From contig NW_003314271.1 of NCBI RefSeq assembly GCF_000143415.4, forward strand, positions 263,801 through 327,800: a stretch of DNA of 64,000 bases, in the 5' to 3' direction. Below are positions 11,129 to 21,920 of the stretch, piece by piece. Within the stretch, counting starts at the first letter, position 1, and the number at the start of each line of letters is the position of its first letter. Under the pieces are notes generated by a model that saw only the letters and a program-made list of their open reading frames with translations, searched no databases and was not told where the DNA came from. Position numbers and translations under genes: made by a program. Source of the DNA: Selaginella moellendorffii (taxonomy: Eukaryota; Streptophyta; Lycopodiopsida; Selaginellales; Selaginellaceae).

Positions 11129-14100
11129 ATGCCACGGGCAAAGGCAATGTCGTCTTCCAGGGCGGAGGCGCCACCGTCGGCGCTCCAGCCCGCGCGGATT
11201 CTCTTCTCCGGAATCAAGGTACCCGATCTCTCGCGCCAGTTCCAGCAGCACAATGCCATCCCGTCGCTGCTCGATCGGATCAATTCGCCGCTGGCAGCTG
11301 CCAGATCCTTGTTCCAGCGCGTTCTTCCTCCTAGGGCAGCCACATCCGGCAGGGAGCCGCTGCTCCAGTCGCTCCAGGCGCGGATTTTAGGGTCGCTACG
11401 GCAGCGCCATGCCGCGCTCTTCTGCTCGGCATCGCTGGGCGCTGGCGATGATCAGCGCAAGGAGAATTCCATGGTGGTGGCGGTCAGGAAGGGTTCTAGG
11501 GGGAAGGAGGAGGAGGAAAGAGTCCTTATCAGCGAGGTTCTTGTCCAAGATAAAGATGGGCAGGAGCTGGAAAACTCGGAGATTTTGGCCACTGCTCGAC
11601 AGGCTCTAAAGTCGTGTAAATCGAATTACGCGCTCACGACGAAAGAGGTCCAAGAGGACGTCCATCGGATCATCGAGACTGGATTTTTCGCGTCTTGCAT
11701 GCCTGTTGCCGAAGATACACGAGATGGAGTCAGGCTGATTTTCAAGGTGCTGACTGCTGATCCTTTTTTTTTTACTTCCGTTTTGCTGCATTCTCACAAT
11801 CTTTTCCACAGGTCGAGGCTAACCAAGAACTTCGTGGCCTTGTTTGCAATGGCGCAAACGTTCTTCCCACGAAGGTTATCGAGGATGCCTTTCGAAACGA
11901 GTATGGTATGCCATTTGTTTCTCTTTTCATCTTTTTTCCGAGTGGGGAAGTAGCATTAAGAATGTGTTGCATTGCTCTTTAAGTTTTGCAGGAAAAGTTG
12001 TGAACATTCAAAGGCTTAACACGGTTCTCGACACTTTGAATGGATGGTACCGAGATAGAGGCTACTTTGCACAGGTAGATTCTTGCGCATTCCTTTTTTT
12101 TGAGATGGTTCTAGTGACAGTACACAGGTGACAGACCTGGAGATAATGCCAGACGGTATTCTCAAAGTACAATTTGCTGAGGCAGTAGTTAACAACATCA
12201 ATATACGATTTTTGGACAGGAAAACGTAAGCTTTTCTAGTCTGAAAGAAGTAAGGGTGTGTGAAAAGTTGAACTTGTAGGGGGGAGCCGACTGTCGGGAA
12301 AACAAGGCCCGAAACATTACTTCGCCAGCTTACGACGAAAAAAGGACAGGTGAATTCCAAAATCTTTTTTGTTTCTAGCATTAGACCCTGTATGATAAAT
12401 TTACAGGTATACAGCTTGCAACAAGGTAGACGAGATGCCGAAACGGTCTTTACAATGGGAATTATGGAAGATGTCAATATCGTGCCACAGGCTGCTGGAG
12501 GTATCATTTCTATTGTTGTATATGTTATTGAAGAGGTATTGTTTTCAGATACTGGGATGGTAGACTTGACAATGAATGTAGTGGAACGTGTACCTGGAGG
12601 ATTTTCCGCAGGAGGAGGGTTGTCAGGAAACGGGTATGTCATCACAACTTGTAAGAACCGAATTGATTTTCTAAATGTTACCATCTGCGCAGCATGACGA
12701 ACGGAGCATTGTCGGGTTTGGTTGGGAGGTAAGACGGCTCGACTTCTATGGAATTTGTTTGTGTTAAAATGTTGGTGGCTGCAGTTTTGCTTATTCCCAT
12801 AGAAATGTGTTTGGACGTAATCAGAAGCTGAACGTATCATTGGAGAGGGGTCAAGTGGACTCGATGTTTCGTATTAACTACACCGATCCTTGGATTGAGG
12901 GGGATGACAAGCGCACGTCAAGAGCAATCAACATCCAGGTAAAGCACGGAAAACTTCAAGGGACTTATCAGCTCACATATAGATATTTGCAGAATTCTCG
13001 GAGTCCAGCCTCTATGACTCATGGCGTTCGAAGAGATGTTAGTTCATCTGGACCTTCGCATGGCGGCGTGACCGTCAGCCGGCTCGTGGCATCAGTTGAT
13101 TACAGCAGACCACTACGACCAAAATGGAGCGGAACCGCTGGTTTGAGCTTTCAGGTGTACGCGTGCCATTTATCTTCAAAGCTACTAACTTGAATCTACA
13201 CAGCGAGCAGGAGCACGGGATGAGCATGGTCAGGCCAAGGCTATTGATGTGTATGGGGGACCACTTACATTCAGGTAGTCGGTGTCTTCACTTGGTTCTT
13301 CTTTTATAGAGAGTTTTATATCTGTAGTGGCAAAGCACATGACGACATGCTCATTGCGAAGCTTGAGCTGGTATACACGGATTCGGGTGATTATGGCTCT
13401 TCTCAGGTACAGCATCGTTGTCTGCTCGTCTTTTTCGTGAACCGCCAACCGTTTCCTTCATGTTCCAGCTTGTTTTAAACACGGAGCAAGGACTGCCAAT
13501 TGCTCCGGATTGGCTTTTCTTCAATCGTGTCAACATCAGGGCCCGCCAGGGCGTGAGGATCGGACAAGTTCGATGCATAACAAGGCAGGCCACATTTGTT
13601 TTTGTTTTTCCAAAGCTGGTTTCGTAATCTCGTGGTTTTTCTAGCTTCTCTGCCGGTAACGTAGCTGGAGATCTCGCCCCTCACGAAGCGTTTCCGATAG
13701 GAGGAACAAACAGCGTCCGTGGTTACGACGAGGGAGCAGTCGGATCCGGGCGTTCTTACGCCGTGGCCAGCGGAGAAATCTCCATTCCTTTGGTAAGAAG
13801 AAGGTTTTGCTCGAACTCAGTTTTTGCTCAAGCGATCTCAAATCTTTGTTTTGCTCTTTTCTCTTTAGTGGGGTCCTTTGGAAGGTGCTGTGTTTGCAGA
13901 CTATGGAACAGATCTAGGATCCGGACACACAGTTCCCGGTAAGTCGATGTGATCTTTCTTTTGAAAGCTTGTATCGATCGAGCTCTTATAAACAGGTGAT
14001 CCTGCGAGTGTTAGAGGAAAGCCAGGCTCTGGATATGGCTATGGAGCGGGCGTTCGTGTCGATTCTCCTCTCGGGCCATTGCGACTAGAGTATGCTCTCA

Positions 14101-14150
14101 ACGATCATAGAGCAAAGCGCTTCCATTTTGGTATCGGTTATAGAAATTAA
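11129..14150 (+). CDS. OEP80: Chloroplast outer envelope Omp85 protein OEP80 (TOC75-V)
   Basis: Sixteen exons encode about 710 aa, close to Arabidopsis OEP80. Exons: 11,129-11,746; 11,812-11,905; 11,992-12,074; 12,128-12,225; 12,280-12,349; 12,407-12,500; 12,549-12,633; 12,693-12,728; 12,785-12,938; 12,993-13,154; 13,204-13,274; 13,328-13,406; 13,469-13,584; 13,645-13,792; 13,869-13,938; 13,996-14,150. The N-terminal half holds POTRA repeats ([21 protein letters not shown]). The C-terminal half is the 16-strand beta-barrel, with NLFGR-like [21 protein letters not shown], the conserved [15 protein letters not shown] loop motif and a barrel end FGIGYRN. It inserts beta-barrel proteins into the plastid outer membrane. 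The start is the first ATG after an in-frame stop at 11,093-11,095. Intron 13 must use a GC donor (13,585) to keep frame. A broken partial copy lies at 1-590. Confidence 0.95.
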
Positions 14151-14303
14151 GCTCTGTTATAGACATCGACGTGTTCCATTTAAATCCTTCTTTCTTGGAA
14201 GCTTCTAAAGCGTATATTCCTGGGATATTAGAATATTTAAATTATTGCGAATGTGTGACGACTTCCACACGGCTTAGGGTTTATCAGAGAGAGGTGCGCA
14301 GCT

Positions 14304-16214
14304 ATGGCGGGGAAGCTACTCCATTCCGTGAATCTCATCGATGCGCGCAGTGGCGAATCGATCAAGGCCGCCGATGCGCTGCGCAACAAGGTAACGCTGC
14401 TCGCGATCGCGCCGCACTGGCTGCCGATGCCGCTGCGGCAGACCATGGCGTCGCTGGTCGAGGTCGTGGACGAGCTCCAGCAGCAGGGCAAGGAGATCGC
14501 GCTCGTCTACGTCGCCGTGGATCGCGACGAGGACATGATCGCCAAGCTCAAGGCGCGCGGCAACGACAGGGTTCTCGACGATCGCCCGTCGCAGGAGTGT
14601 TTTGACGATCTCCGGAAGCAGATGTCGCAGGGATGGATGGCTGTTCCTCTGGAGGATTCCGCCACGCGCGAGTCGCTGCTCAAGGATTTGCGGTCTGGAG
14701 CTGGGATTTTCCATCTGGCCGTGATTGGAGAGGATGGAGAGGTCTTAACGCAAGATGGCCTGGACGTGATCTACAAGTGGGGGGCCGAGGGGTTTCCTTT
14801 CAGCGACGAACGAATTCAAGCCCTGGAGAAGGAGGCCGAGGAGAGGAAAGCCAACCAGAGTCTAAAGTCGCTGCTCGTCTCTCCGGATCGAGACTTCGTC
14901 ATTGCAAACGATGGATCGAAGGTTTGTTCTCTAGATTGTTTTCGTTGTTCTTCCATCCTTTCATGTGTTTCTTGTGTTTCTCGGTTTTAAGGTGAAAGTA
15001 GAGAGCTTGGAAGGGAAGATCGTGGCGCTATACTTCTCCGGGCACTGGTGTGGTCCTTGCCGGAGCTTCACTCCCGTGCTGGCCAGGCTTTACAAACAGC
15101 TCAAAGACAAAGGTGAGGAGTTTGAGGTGGTGTTCGTCTCGGCGGACAACGACGAAGACGCTTTCGAGGAGTACCACAAGGAGATGCCATGGCTTGCGAT
15201 TCCCTTCTCGGATTCCAAGACGAGGAAGCAGCTGGATCGCATTTTCGACATAGGTGGGATCCCGTCGCTGGTGGTCCTGGGCAAGGATGGCAAGACTGTC
15301 CACACTGATGCCGTGCAGCTCGTTTCCAAGCATGGTGTCGACGCTTATCCCTTCACTCCAGAGAAGCTGGACGAGATCAAGGCTGAGCAGGAGAAGAGGC
15401 GTGCTCAGCAAACTCTCGACTCGCTCCTGGTATCAAACAGCCGCGACTTTGTTGTCACTCACGATGGCAAAGAGGTAACTTGGAAAGTTTTTCTTCCTGA
15501 CGCTGAAAAGTCTTTGTTTTCCAGGTGAAAATCAGCGAGCTCAAAGGAAAGACTGTTGGACTCTACTTCTCGGCTCACTGGTGCCCGCCTTGCCGCGGAT
15601 TCACGCCGGAGCTCGTCCAAGTCTACAACGAGCTCAAGCAAAAGAACGCCGAGTTTGAGATCATCTTCGTCTCCAGCGACCGTGACGAGGAGGCCTTCAA
15701 GTCCTACTTCGCATCGATGCCGTGGCTGGCTCTCCCCTTCTCGGACCGCGAATCCAAGTCGGAGCTCTCCAGCTACTTCGAGGTGGAAGGCATTCCAACG
15801 CTGGTGATCCTGGGACCCGATGGGAAAACTCTCACCGCGGCTGGACGACGCCTGGTGGGGGCTTACAAAGCAGCGGCGTTTCCTTTCACGGGCTCGCACA
15901 TCGAAGCTCTCACATCCAAGGAGATGGAGGAAGCCAACGCGGTGGCGGCACAGCTCCCGAAAGAGATCACTCACTCGAGCCATCCGGAGCATCCGCTCGC
16001 GCTCGTCGTGAGCGCGTACAAGGGGCCGTATGGCTGTGATGTCTGCGATCAAGATGGTACTGGCTGGGTCTATCACTGCGCCGAGTGCTCGTTTGATATC
16101 CATCCCAAGTGTGCCAAGCCGGAGATTGAGAAGAAGAAAGCGGAAGAACAAGAGGGCGGCGGCGCCAAGAAGGAAGGCTGGGTTTGCGAAGGCGATGTTT
16201 GCAAGAAGAATTAA
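14304..16214 (+). CDS. NRX1: Plant nucleoredoxin, three thioredoxin-like domains plus C1-type zinc domain
   Basis: Exons 14,304-14,921, 14,992-15,474 and 15,525-16,214 give 596 aa. There is one thioredoxin-like domain per exon. Domain 2 has the active site W225-C-G-P-C229 and domain 3 has W386-C-P-P-C390, both in the family-typical context (FSxHWCxPCRxFTP). Domain 1 has HWLPM in place of WCxxC, so it lacks redox cysteines. The C-terminus carries a DC1/C1-like cysteine-histidine motif (CDVCDQDG, CAECSFDIHPKC) and a lysine- and glutamate-rich tail. Plant NRX1 is a cytosolic and nuclear disulfide reductase that protects enzymes such as catalase from oxidation. The gene starts 153 bp after the OEP80 stop on the same strand, and a TTAGGGTTT telo-box-like element lies at 14,274-14,282. 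A rearranged copy follows at 17,016-18,040. Confidence 0.93.
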
Positions 16215-17015
16215 ACTGAGCCGAATATTCTAAGGGTATAGCGAGTTTGCTCTATAGAGAGAAAAGGTGACGGAGATCTTAAAAGCCCTAAACAAGTATC
16301 GATACGTCCACTTGCTATTGTTCTTGTCAGGAATGACTTGCTTTGGTGACCTATGACATGATTTCGGCGTTTGCTGTGGTGGGTCTACAAGGAGCTCTGT
16401 GCTGTACATGATTTGATGCTTTCGCTCATTTCTCAAGCGATTTTGGTCAATTGTCAGAACACACTTACGCTGAGGTCGGCAGACGGATAATAGAAAGCGA
16501 TGACTACTACATTTCAGGCTCCTTGGAGATCAAAAGGCAGTTTACAGAAGTGACTTATCTTCTCGAAAAAGTTGGACATAAACGTCTGACTGATCTTGCG
16601 GTTCGGACTCGCGACAAAGAGATGAATGATAAGTGCATACCAATAGAGAGATATCGCAAGGAGAATCGGGGCTGCGAATATATTCAAGGCCAGTGCAGCT
16701 GGCAATTGGCAGCATCATTCGAATCTTGAGCCGTGAAGAAAATGCAAAGTATCGGATCGGCTGCATAGCGCAGGACAAGGTCTGGTATTCCAGATAAACC
16801 AGAGCTCTTTGGACACAGCCACTCGTTGGTGGCTTTTGTTATGGAGCCCAAGTATGAGTTAGCCAAGCAATACATGGAATGTTTCGGAGAAACAACAGCA
16901 AGGCTATGGCCGACAAGAAGAAGAGCCAGTATACATTTACACAAAGATATATATCCTTGGAGTCCCAAGGATTTGGCCTAGTTATCTGCAGGACTTTAAG
17001 AGTGGCTTGCGATAG
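16215..17015. other. Intergenic between nucleoredoxin and its pseudogene
   Basis: About 800 bp containing the nucleoredoxin 3' UTR. A 92-codon ORF at 16,451-16,729 has no recognisable domain and no sign of splicing to neighbours. I do not call it a gene. Confidence 0.45.
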
Positions 17016-18040
17016 AGGAGGCAGCTGGATCGCATTTTCAACATAGGTGGGATCCCGTCGCTGGTGGTTCTGGGCAAGGATGCCGTGCAGCGCTCTGGAA
17101 AAGAAAGACTTTTCAGCGAAAGGAGAAAACTTTCCAAGTTACCTCTTTGCCATCGTGAGTGACAACAAAGTCGCGGCTGTTTGATACCAGGAGCGAGTCG
17201 AGAGTTTGCTGAGCACGCCTCTTCTCCTGCTCAGCCTTGATCTCGTCCAGCTTCTCTGGAGTGAAGGGATCCGCATCGACGCTTGGAAACGGGAGCTCAA
17301 AGGAAGACCGGTTGCCGCAGATTCACGCCGGAGCTCGTTCAAGTCTTCAACAAGCTCAAGCAACATCGATGGTCTCTCCTTCTCGGATCGCGAATCCAAA
17401 TCGGAGCTCTCCAGCTACTTCGACGTGGAAGGCATAACGCTGGTGATCCTGGCACCCGACGGCAAAACTCTCACCGCGACTGGACGACGCTTGGTGGATC
17501 TTACAAAGCAGCGGCGTTTCGAACCTAGCTAATTTACAAGTGAGGTTTCAACGCAAATGACGTCATTTTCAAACAAAAGTTTGTAGGCCTCGCGGCGGCA
17601 TAGGAATCTGCTGGCTCATTGATCCAGCTAGCGTCGGCACCATTCTCTTGGGTTGGGTGCAAGCTCCCTTTTGCGAACCCAATCGTGAAAAGAATGTCCT
17701 GTTTCTCCCCAGAGATCTGCCTCCTTCTAATGCCGGCCGAATCTAGATAATCCGTGGCGACAGAAATCTAATCGCACACCTAACATAAAAAATCCCACCA
17801 TATCTCTTCATGTTGCCCTCTACTTGGTAAAAGTGTACCCTACATTCGTTCTCAGTTTTTCCAATCAAGCTATGAAGTGTAACTTGATCTAGCAGGAAGC
17901 AGCCAACGCAGAGGCAGTATAGCTCCGAAACAGGAGCCATCCGGTCGTACAAGGGGCCGTATGGCTGTGAATCAAGATGGCAATACTGGCTGGTCTATGG
18001 TCCAATCAACTGCGCCGAATATTCTAATGGTATGCGCTTT
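17016..18040. pseudogene. Scrambled nucleoredoxin pseudogene with internal inversion
   Basis: Four blocks match the intact nucleoredoxin gene. Block A (about 17,016-17,092, +) matches 15,225-15,322 with a short deletion. Block B (about 17,095-17,280) matches the reverse complement of about 15,343-15,523, including intron 2. Block C (about 17,290-17,525, +) matches 15,538-15,880 with deletions that remove the WCPPC active site. Block D (about 17,947-18,030, +) matches the C1-domain end and 3' UTR (about 16,012-16,235). Unrelated sequence of about 420 bp separates C and D. The order is conserved but one segment is flipped, so this is a decayed tandem duplicate with a secondary inversion. It cannot encode a nucleoredoxin. 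Confidence 0.9.
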
Positions 18041-18077
18041 TCTCTTTTATAAGGCATAATTAGGGTTTGTAGAGTCC

Positions 18078-18739
18078 ATGGGTTTGCTAGTGTATTTGCG
18101 AAGGATTTTCCGGAGGGATGGTGCCCAAAAGAAAGAGGTGGAGAAAGGGGAGAATCTTCCGGATCAGAAGCAAAGGCAGCAACGCAAAATTAAAATAAGA
18201 GACAGAAGATTTCTGGTGACGAAGGAGGAGCTGATCGATTACTGGGCGAGTTATGATAAGGTACGTGGATTTGGATCCGTTCGCGAGTGGATTATAGCAC
18301 CATAGGAGTTCCTGTGATCTTCTAACACCGTTGCTTTCAGGATCTACTCCAGGAGAAGATGAAACCGTGGATTTGTAAGCGAGTAACCGAGTTTATGGGG
18401 GCAGAGGAGGCGTCCACTGTCGACTTGATTGTGAACAGTATCTCCGTAGACCCTGAATCTATGCGGGATAAGCTAGCCATCTTGGATGATGCAAAAGAAA
18501 AGCTTGTGCTCAAGATATGGCGGATGCTTATCTTTGAGATCAAAGATGGGGATACCGATCATATGTTGACAGAGTTCCTTGAGAAAGATGGCGATTCTTC
18601 AAGCGATGCAGAACTCTGTAAAACTTTGCAGAGGCAGCGAATCCTAAAGCTAGTAGAGATGATAAAGAAGAAGAGAGCCCGGGACAACAAGGACGATAAA
18701 CAGAGAACTACTGGGAGGAAGAAGAGGAGGATTGAGTGA
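18078..18739 (+). CDS. Small PWI-domain protein, RBM25-like C-terminus
   Basis: Two exons, 18,078-18,260 and 18,341-18,739, with clean GT-AG borders encode 193 aa. The N-terminal 60 residues are strongly basic (KQRQQRKIKIRDRR). The second exon encodes a PWI fold: KPWICKRVTEFMG, then VDLIVNSI, then LDDAKEKLVLKIWRMLIFEI, which is the arrangement seen at the C-terminus of RBM25 splicing factors. A lysine- and arginine-rich tail (RKKRRIE) looks like a nuclear localisation signal. RBM25 normally also has an RRM and a long RE-rich region. Neither is present upstream, where the nucleoredoxin pseudogene sits. The protein would be nuclear and nucleic-acid binding, but its role is unknown. Its stop is only 31 bp from that of the convergent PPR gene. 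Confidence 0.8.
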
Positions 18740-18770
18740 TGATTTTGTCTTTGTAAATCCATTTGGGATT

Positions 18771-20285
18771 CTAATGTTTAGATTTGAGCAAGTTGGCCAG
18801 AAGAACACAAGCATAACCAGCCCCGGGATCTTCCTGCTTTGGATCGCGAATCACAGAGCTCGCGGCATCCTTTCCACTGCCGAGATCCTCTACATTTTCG
18901 TGGTGCTTGCAAGCTCCAAGCAAGCAGTTCCACTCCAAGGAATCGGGAGAAAAGGGCATGGTGGTGATGAGCTCCTTTGCTTGGCTCAAGTAGCCCATCC
19001 TCGCCAGCATGTCGACCATGTAGCAGTAGTGCTGCTTCGTGGGGGACATGCCAAAGTCAACGGCCATCGACAAGAGGCAGGACCGCGCGGTGTGGAGCTG
19101 ACCGGCATGATTGCACGCAATCAGGACCCCGACAATGCAGCACTCGTCCGGGGAGTCAACGCTCCTCATCAAGTCAAACAGCTCGAACGCCGACCGCCAT
19201 TGACCGTTGTTGGCGTAGGCGGCGAGAAGCGTGCCCCAGGAGACTGTGCCGGTCAACGGCATGGTCTCGAAAAAGGATTTTGCTCGCGACAGGTTTTTCC
19301 CCTGAGCAAACACATCCAAGATTATTGTCCAGGACATGAGATCCCGGTCGGGCATTGAGTGGAAGAGAGACAGTGCTTGATGGAACAGCCTTTGCTCTGC
19401 TAGGGCCGACAGGATTGCGTTCCAGGACGCGAGATTTAGCTCCGGCATAACGTTGACTAAATTCACTGCTTCTTCCAAATGCCCGTTTTGGGCATATGCA
19501 CAAAGCAGCGCGTTCCAGCTAACAACATCCTTTTGCGGCATGCTATCGAACGTCACCTTTGCTTGCTCTGTTTTGCCATACATCGCGTAGATTCCCACCA
19601 TTGCCGTCCACGATACCGCACTCCTTTGCGGCATAGAGTGGAACATTCGCTCGGCCTCGTCAAGATTCCCTGTTCTGGACAATGCCACCACCATTGCGGT
19701 AAAAGCGACGAAATCTCTCTCCTGGAGCTGCTCGAAAACTCGTCTCGCGCATACGATGTCGCCAATCTCCGCAGAAGCAACCAGCACTGCAGTTCCAGCC
19801 AAGAGATTGAATTCTGGCATTTCGTCCCAGAGATCAATAGCACGCCTCCAATGCCCGTTCTGGGCATATGCAGTTACCATTGCAGTCCAGGCAACCAGAT
19901 CCCGTAGAGGCATCATGTCGAAGATGGCTTCCGTTTCTTCGTTTCCACCGTACGTGGCATACGCGCTGAGCATTGACGTCCAGGCAACCAGGTTCTTGCC
20001 GGGCATAGCGTCGAATATTCGCCTGGCATTGAGAATATACCCGTTATGGGCATATGCCGAAAGCATCAGCACCCACGAGAAGCAGTCCCTGCGGTGCCCG
20101 ATCGCGTCAAACACGCGGCGTGCGGATGCAACGCTGCCGCACCTTCCGTACATTTCAATCGCCTTGTTGAGCAAGAAGATGTCCGGAGGAGAAGGGGCGG
20201 AGAGGAGAGAGTGATGGATGCGATCTGCGGTGGAAAGATCTGTGCATGATTTGAGCAGCGTGATCGTGGTGGCTCTATCAAGCAT
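18771..20285 (-). CDS. PLS-type pentatricopeptide repeat protein with E-like end, no DYW
   Basis: A single intronless ORF of 504 aa. It is built of about 12 tandem PPR units of 31-36 residues with the usual signatures (MYGRCGSVASARRVFD, VSWNALLCAYAQNGH, LEEAVNLVNVMPE). The recurring short repeats of about 31 residues ending in MP mark it as PLS class. The final part (HYCYMVDMLARMGYLSQA, LEWNCLLGACKHHENVE) is the E-domain region and stops at LANLLKSKH without E+ or DYW. Such proteins bind single-stranded organellar RNA and take part in C-to-U editing, which is extreme in lycophytes. Lacking DYW, this one would need a partner deaminase. No clear targeting peptide is visible at the N-terminus. 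Confidence 0.92.
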   Translation of the reverse strand: MLDRATTITLLKSCTDLSTADRIHHSLLSAPSPPDIFLLNKAIEMYGRCGSVASARRVFDAIGHRRDCFSWVLMLSAYAHNGYILNARRIFDAMPGKNLVAWTSMLSAYATYGGNEETEAIFDMMPLRDLVAWTAMVTAYAQNGHWRRAIDLWDEMPEFNLLAGTAVLVASAEIGDIVCARRVFEQLQERDFVAFTAMVVALSRTGNLDEAERMFHSMPQRSAVSWTAMVGIYAMYGKTEQAKVTFDSMPQKDVVSWNALLCAYAQNGHLEEAVNLVNVMPELNLASWNAILSALAEQRLFHQALSLFHSMPDRDLMSWTIILDVFAQGKNLSRAKSFFETMPLTGTVSWGTLLAAYANNGQWRSAFELFDLMRSVDSPDECCIVGVLIACNHAGQLHTARSCLLSMAVDFGMSPTKQHYCYMVDMLARMGYLSQAKELITTMPFSPDSLEWNCLLGACKHHENVEDLGSGKDAASSVIRDPKQEDPGAGYACVLLANLLKSKH

Positions 20286-21239
20286 ATAGATTCTTTGCTA
20301 AGGAAACATTCTTGTTGTGAGCGCCGAGGATGTCAAAAGTGGTTTTCAAGGTGTGGGATTTGACGTTTGTGGACGTCGAGACGAGCCTCCGGGAAAAGAC
20401 GCTCCACAAACTACCACGCCTCGTCCAGTGGGGTTTCTTGTGTGGAACAATGATGACCAGCGACGAAGGTTGTACACCTCTTGGTAGCTACTTGACGTTG
20501 ACGGTGCGAGACGTGCAAGCAGCAGCTGCCCATGCCCAATAGGGGTCTGATCCTGTCGCCTAGTAAGATCCTCCTCGGAAGCGCCAGTCTTTCATGAGCG
20601 CTCGGGAGGAGGCTGCCACCGGCAGTCGTACAGAGATGATCGGGAGGTTGACCTTGACATGTAGTCCTTTGATGACAATGCAAATGAAAAAGATTGCTTG
20701 GTTCATTAAAAAAGAACTATAATATATTAGTTTTAATCTTTATTCAAAGTGGTGCAACTTTTGTTTGCAAATTTATCATATTAGAGTTATGAAAGATAAT
20801 TATTTATTGAATATTTGGTGGCTATCACAGAGATATACTTGAGGTGCTAGCAGGCAATCGTGGCAGTGTTGGTTTGGAAAGTGGAGGTAGCAAAGTGGAG
20901 CAAAATAAGCATTCTTTCTAGAACACTCATTTTTTACTGGCTGTGGTTATAGGTTTTTCCTTAAGTCTTAATTTATTAATATAACTTTATTTAATAATTT
21001 GTCGTGGAAAGGTTAAAATAGTATTTTAAAACGATAAGGAGAGTGGCATAACTTGCGTGCTCATTGGCTGAGGCGAGATAAGATGGACCCTAGCACGTGT
21101 TTAGGGTGTGCTTGTGTGTTCCTTCACCCATTTGTAACCACAACTGCCAAAGTGGCTCTGTTAATTGGAAAGATTTTATACAGCCCGGAGAAAGGTGAAT
21201 CAATGGTGGAATATAGCCAGGGAATTGAAAATGACAGGC
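20286..21239. other. Intergenic, no gene recognised
   Basis: Moderately AT-rich sequence with an overlapping pair of short ORFs on opposite strands (20,330-20,542 and 20,411-20,683). Neither contains a recognisable domain. The segment 20,700-21,050 is AT-rich filler. Confidence 0.45.
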
Positions 21240-21920
21240 ATGAAACCTGATTGGATGGAGGTGGAGTATGGGCCTTATGGCATCCAGAGCTGGAGCAAGC
21301 CTTCAACACTCCCAGAACCATAAGAGAGTTTGGCTCCAGTCCCTGTTCTTCTAAGAGAAAGAACAAGCTCAAGGCGAGTTCTTCCTTGTGGTCCTCTATC
21401 ATCACGAGACAACGCTGTGATATCTCATCCTGTACAAAGCTTTGCGAGCATCCACATGCTCCCACACTTGCAATGCATATCAACCAAGATGTTCCTCAAA
21501 GCCATAGCTTGGAAACCCATCCACTGCTCACGGCTTGAGCATGGAGATCCATTGTCTTCTCTAGAGCCGAAACTTTGATGAGCTTCCCATCGAGCTCCTC
21601 ACCTTCTTCTCAAGCCACCAAGTCTTGAAAGCAGTGACTTAGCTCACATCATCCACTACACAGCTGCCTCCTTCAGCTCTATCCTGTCCACAAACTTGAG
21701 AGCTAAATCTTCCTGCCGTTCTCTACATAGCCCAGCATTAGAGTGTTCCAGAAGAGAAACATAGGACACACCATGGCATCAAAGATCTTGCAAGCTTCTG
21801 CCATGTCTCCACACCTGGAGTACATGTTGATAAAGCTATTTGCCCCTAAGGGACCCTACCTCGCCATGAAGCCTCTTCCCCTCTTGCAAGTCTCTTGAGG
21901 TGCTGCATTCTTTCAATGCG
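21240..21920 (-). pseudogene. PPR gene fragment, decayed
   Basis: On the minus strand, pieces of PPR repeats are readable in shifting frames. In order they are DLQEGKRLHGEVGS near 21,890, INMYSRCGDMAEACKIFDAM near 21,800, FLFWNTLMLGYVENGR near 21,720, and HKEELALSLFFLLEEQGLEPNSL with LGVLKACSS near 21,300-21,400. Stops and frameshifts separate them. It is a broken relative of the large PLS-type PPR family and differs from the intact PPR gene at 18,771-20,285. No promoter or start is evident. Confidence 0.75.

Noticed and set aside
16451-16729. 92-codon ORF downstream of nucleoredoxin
   Set aside because: No recognisable domain, no splice signals, and it lies in a rearranged region.
20330-20683. 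Overlapping ORFs on both strands next to the PPR gene
   Set aside because: Neither shows a domain or family motif. Mutual overlap on opposite strands suggests chance in GC-richer DNA.
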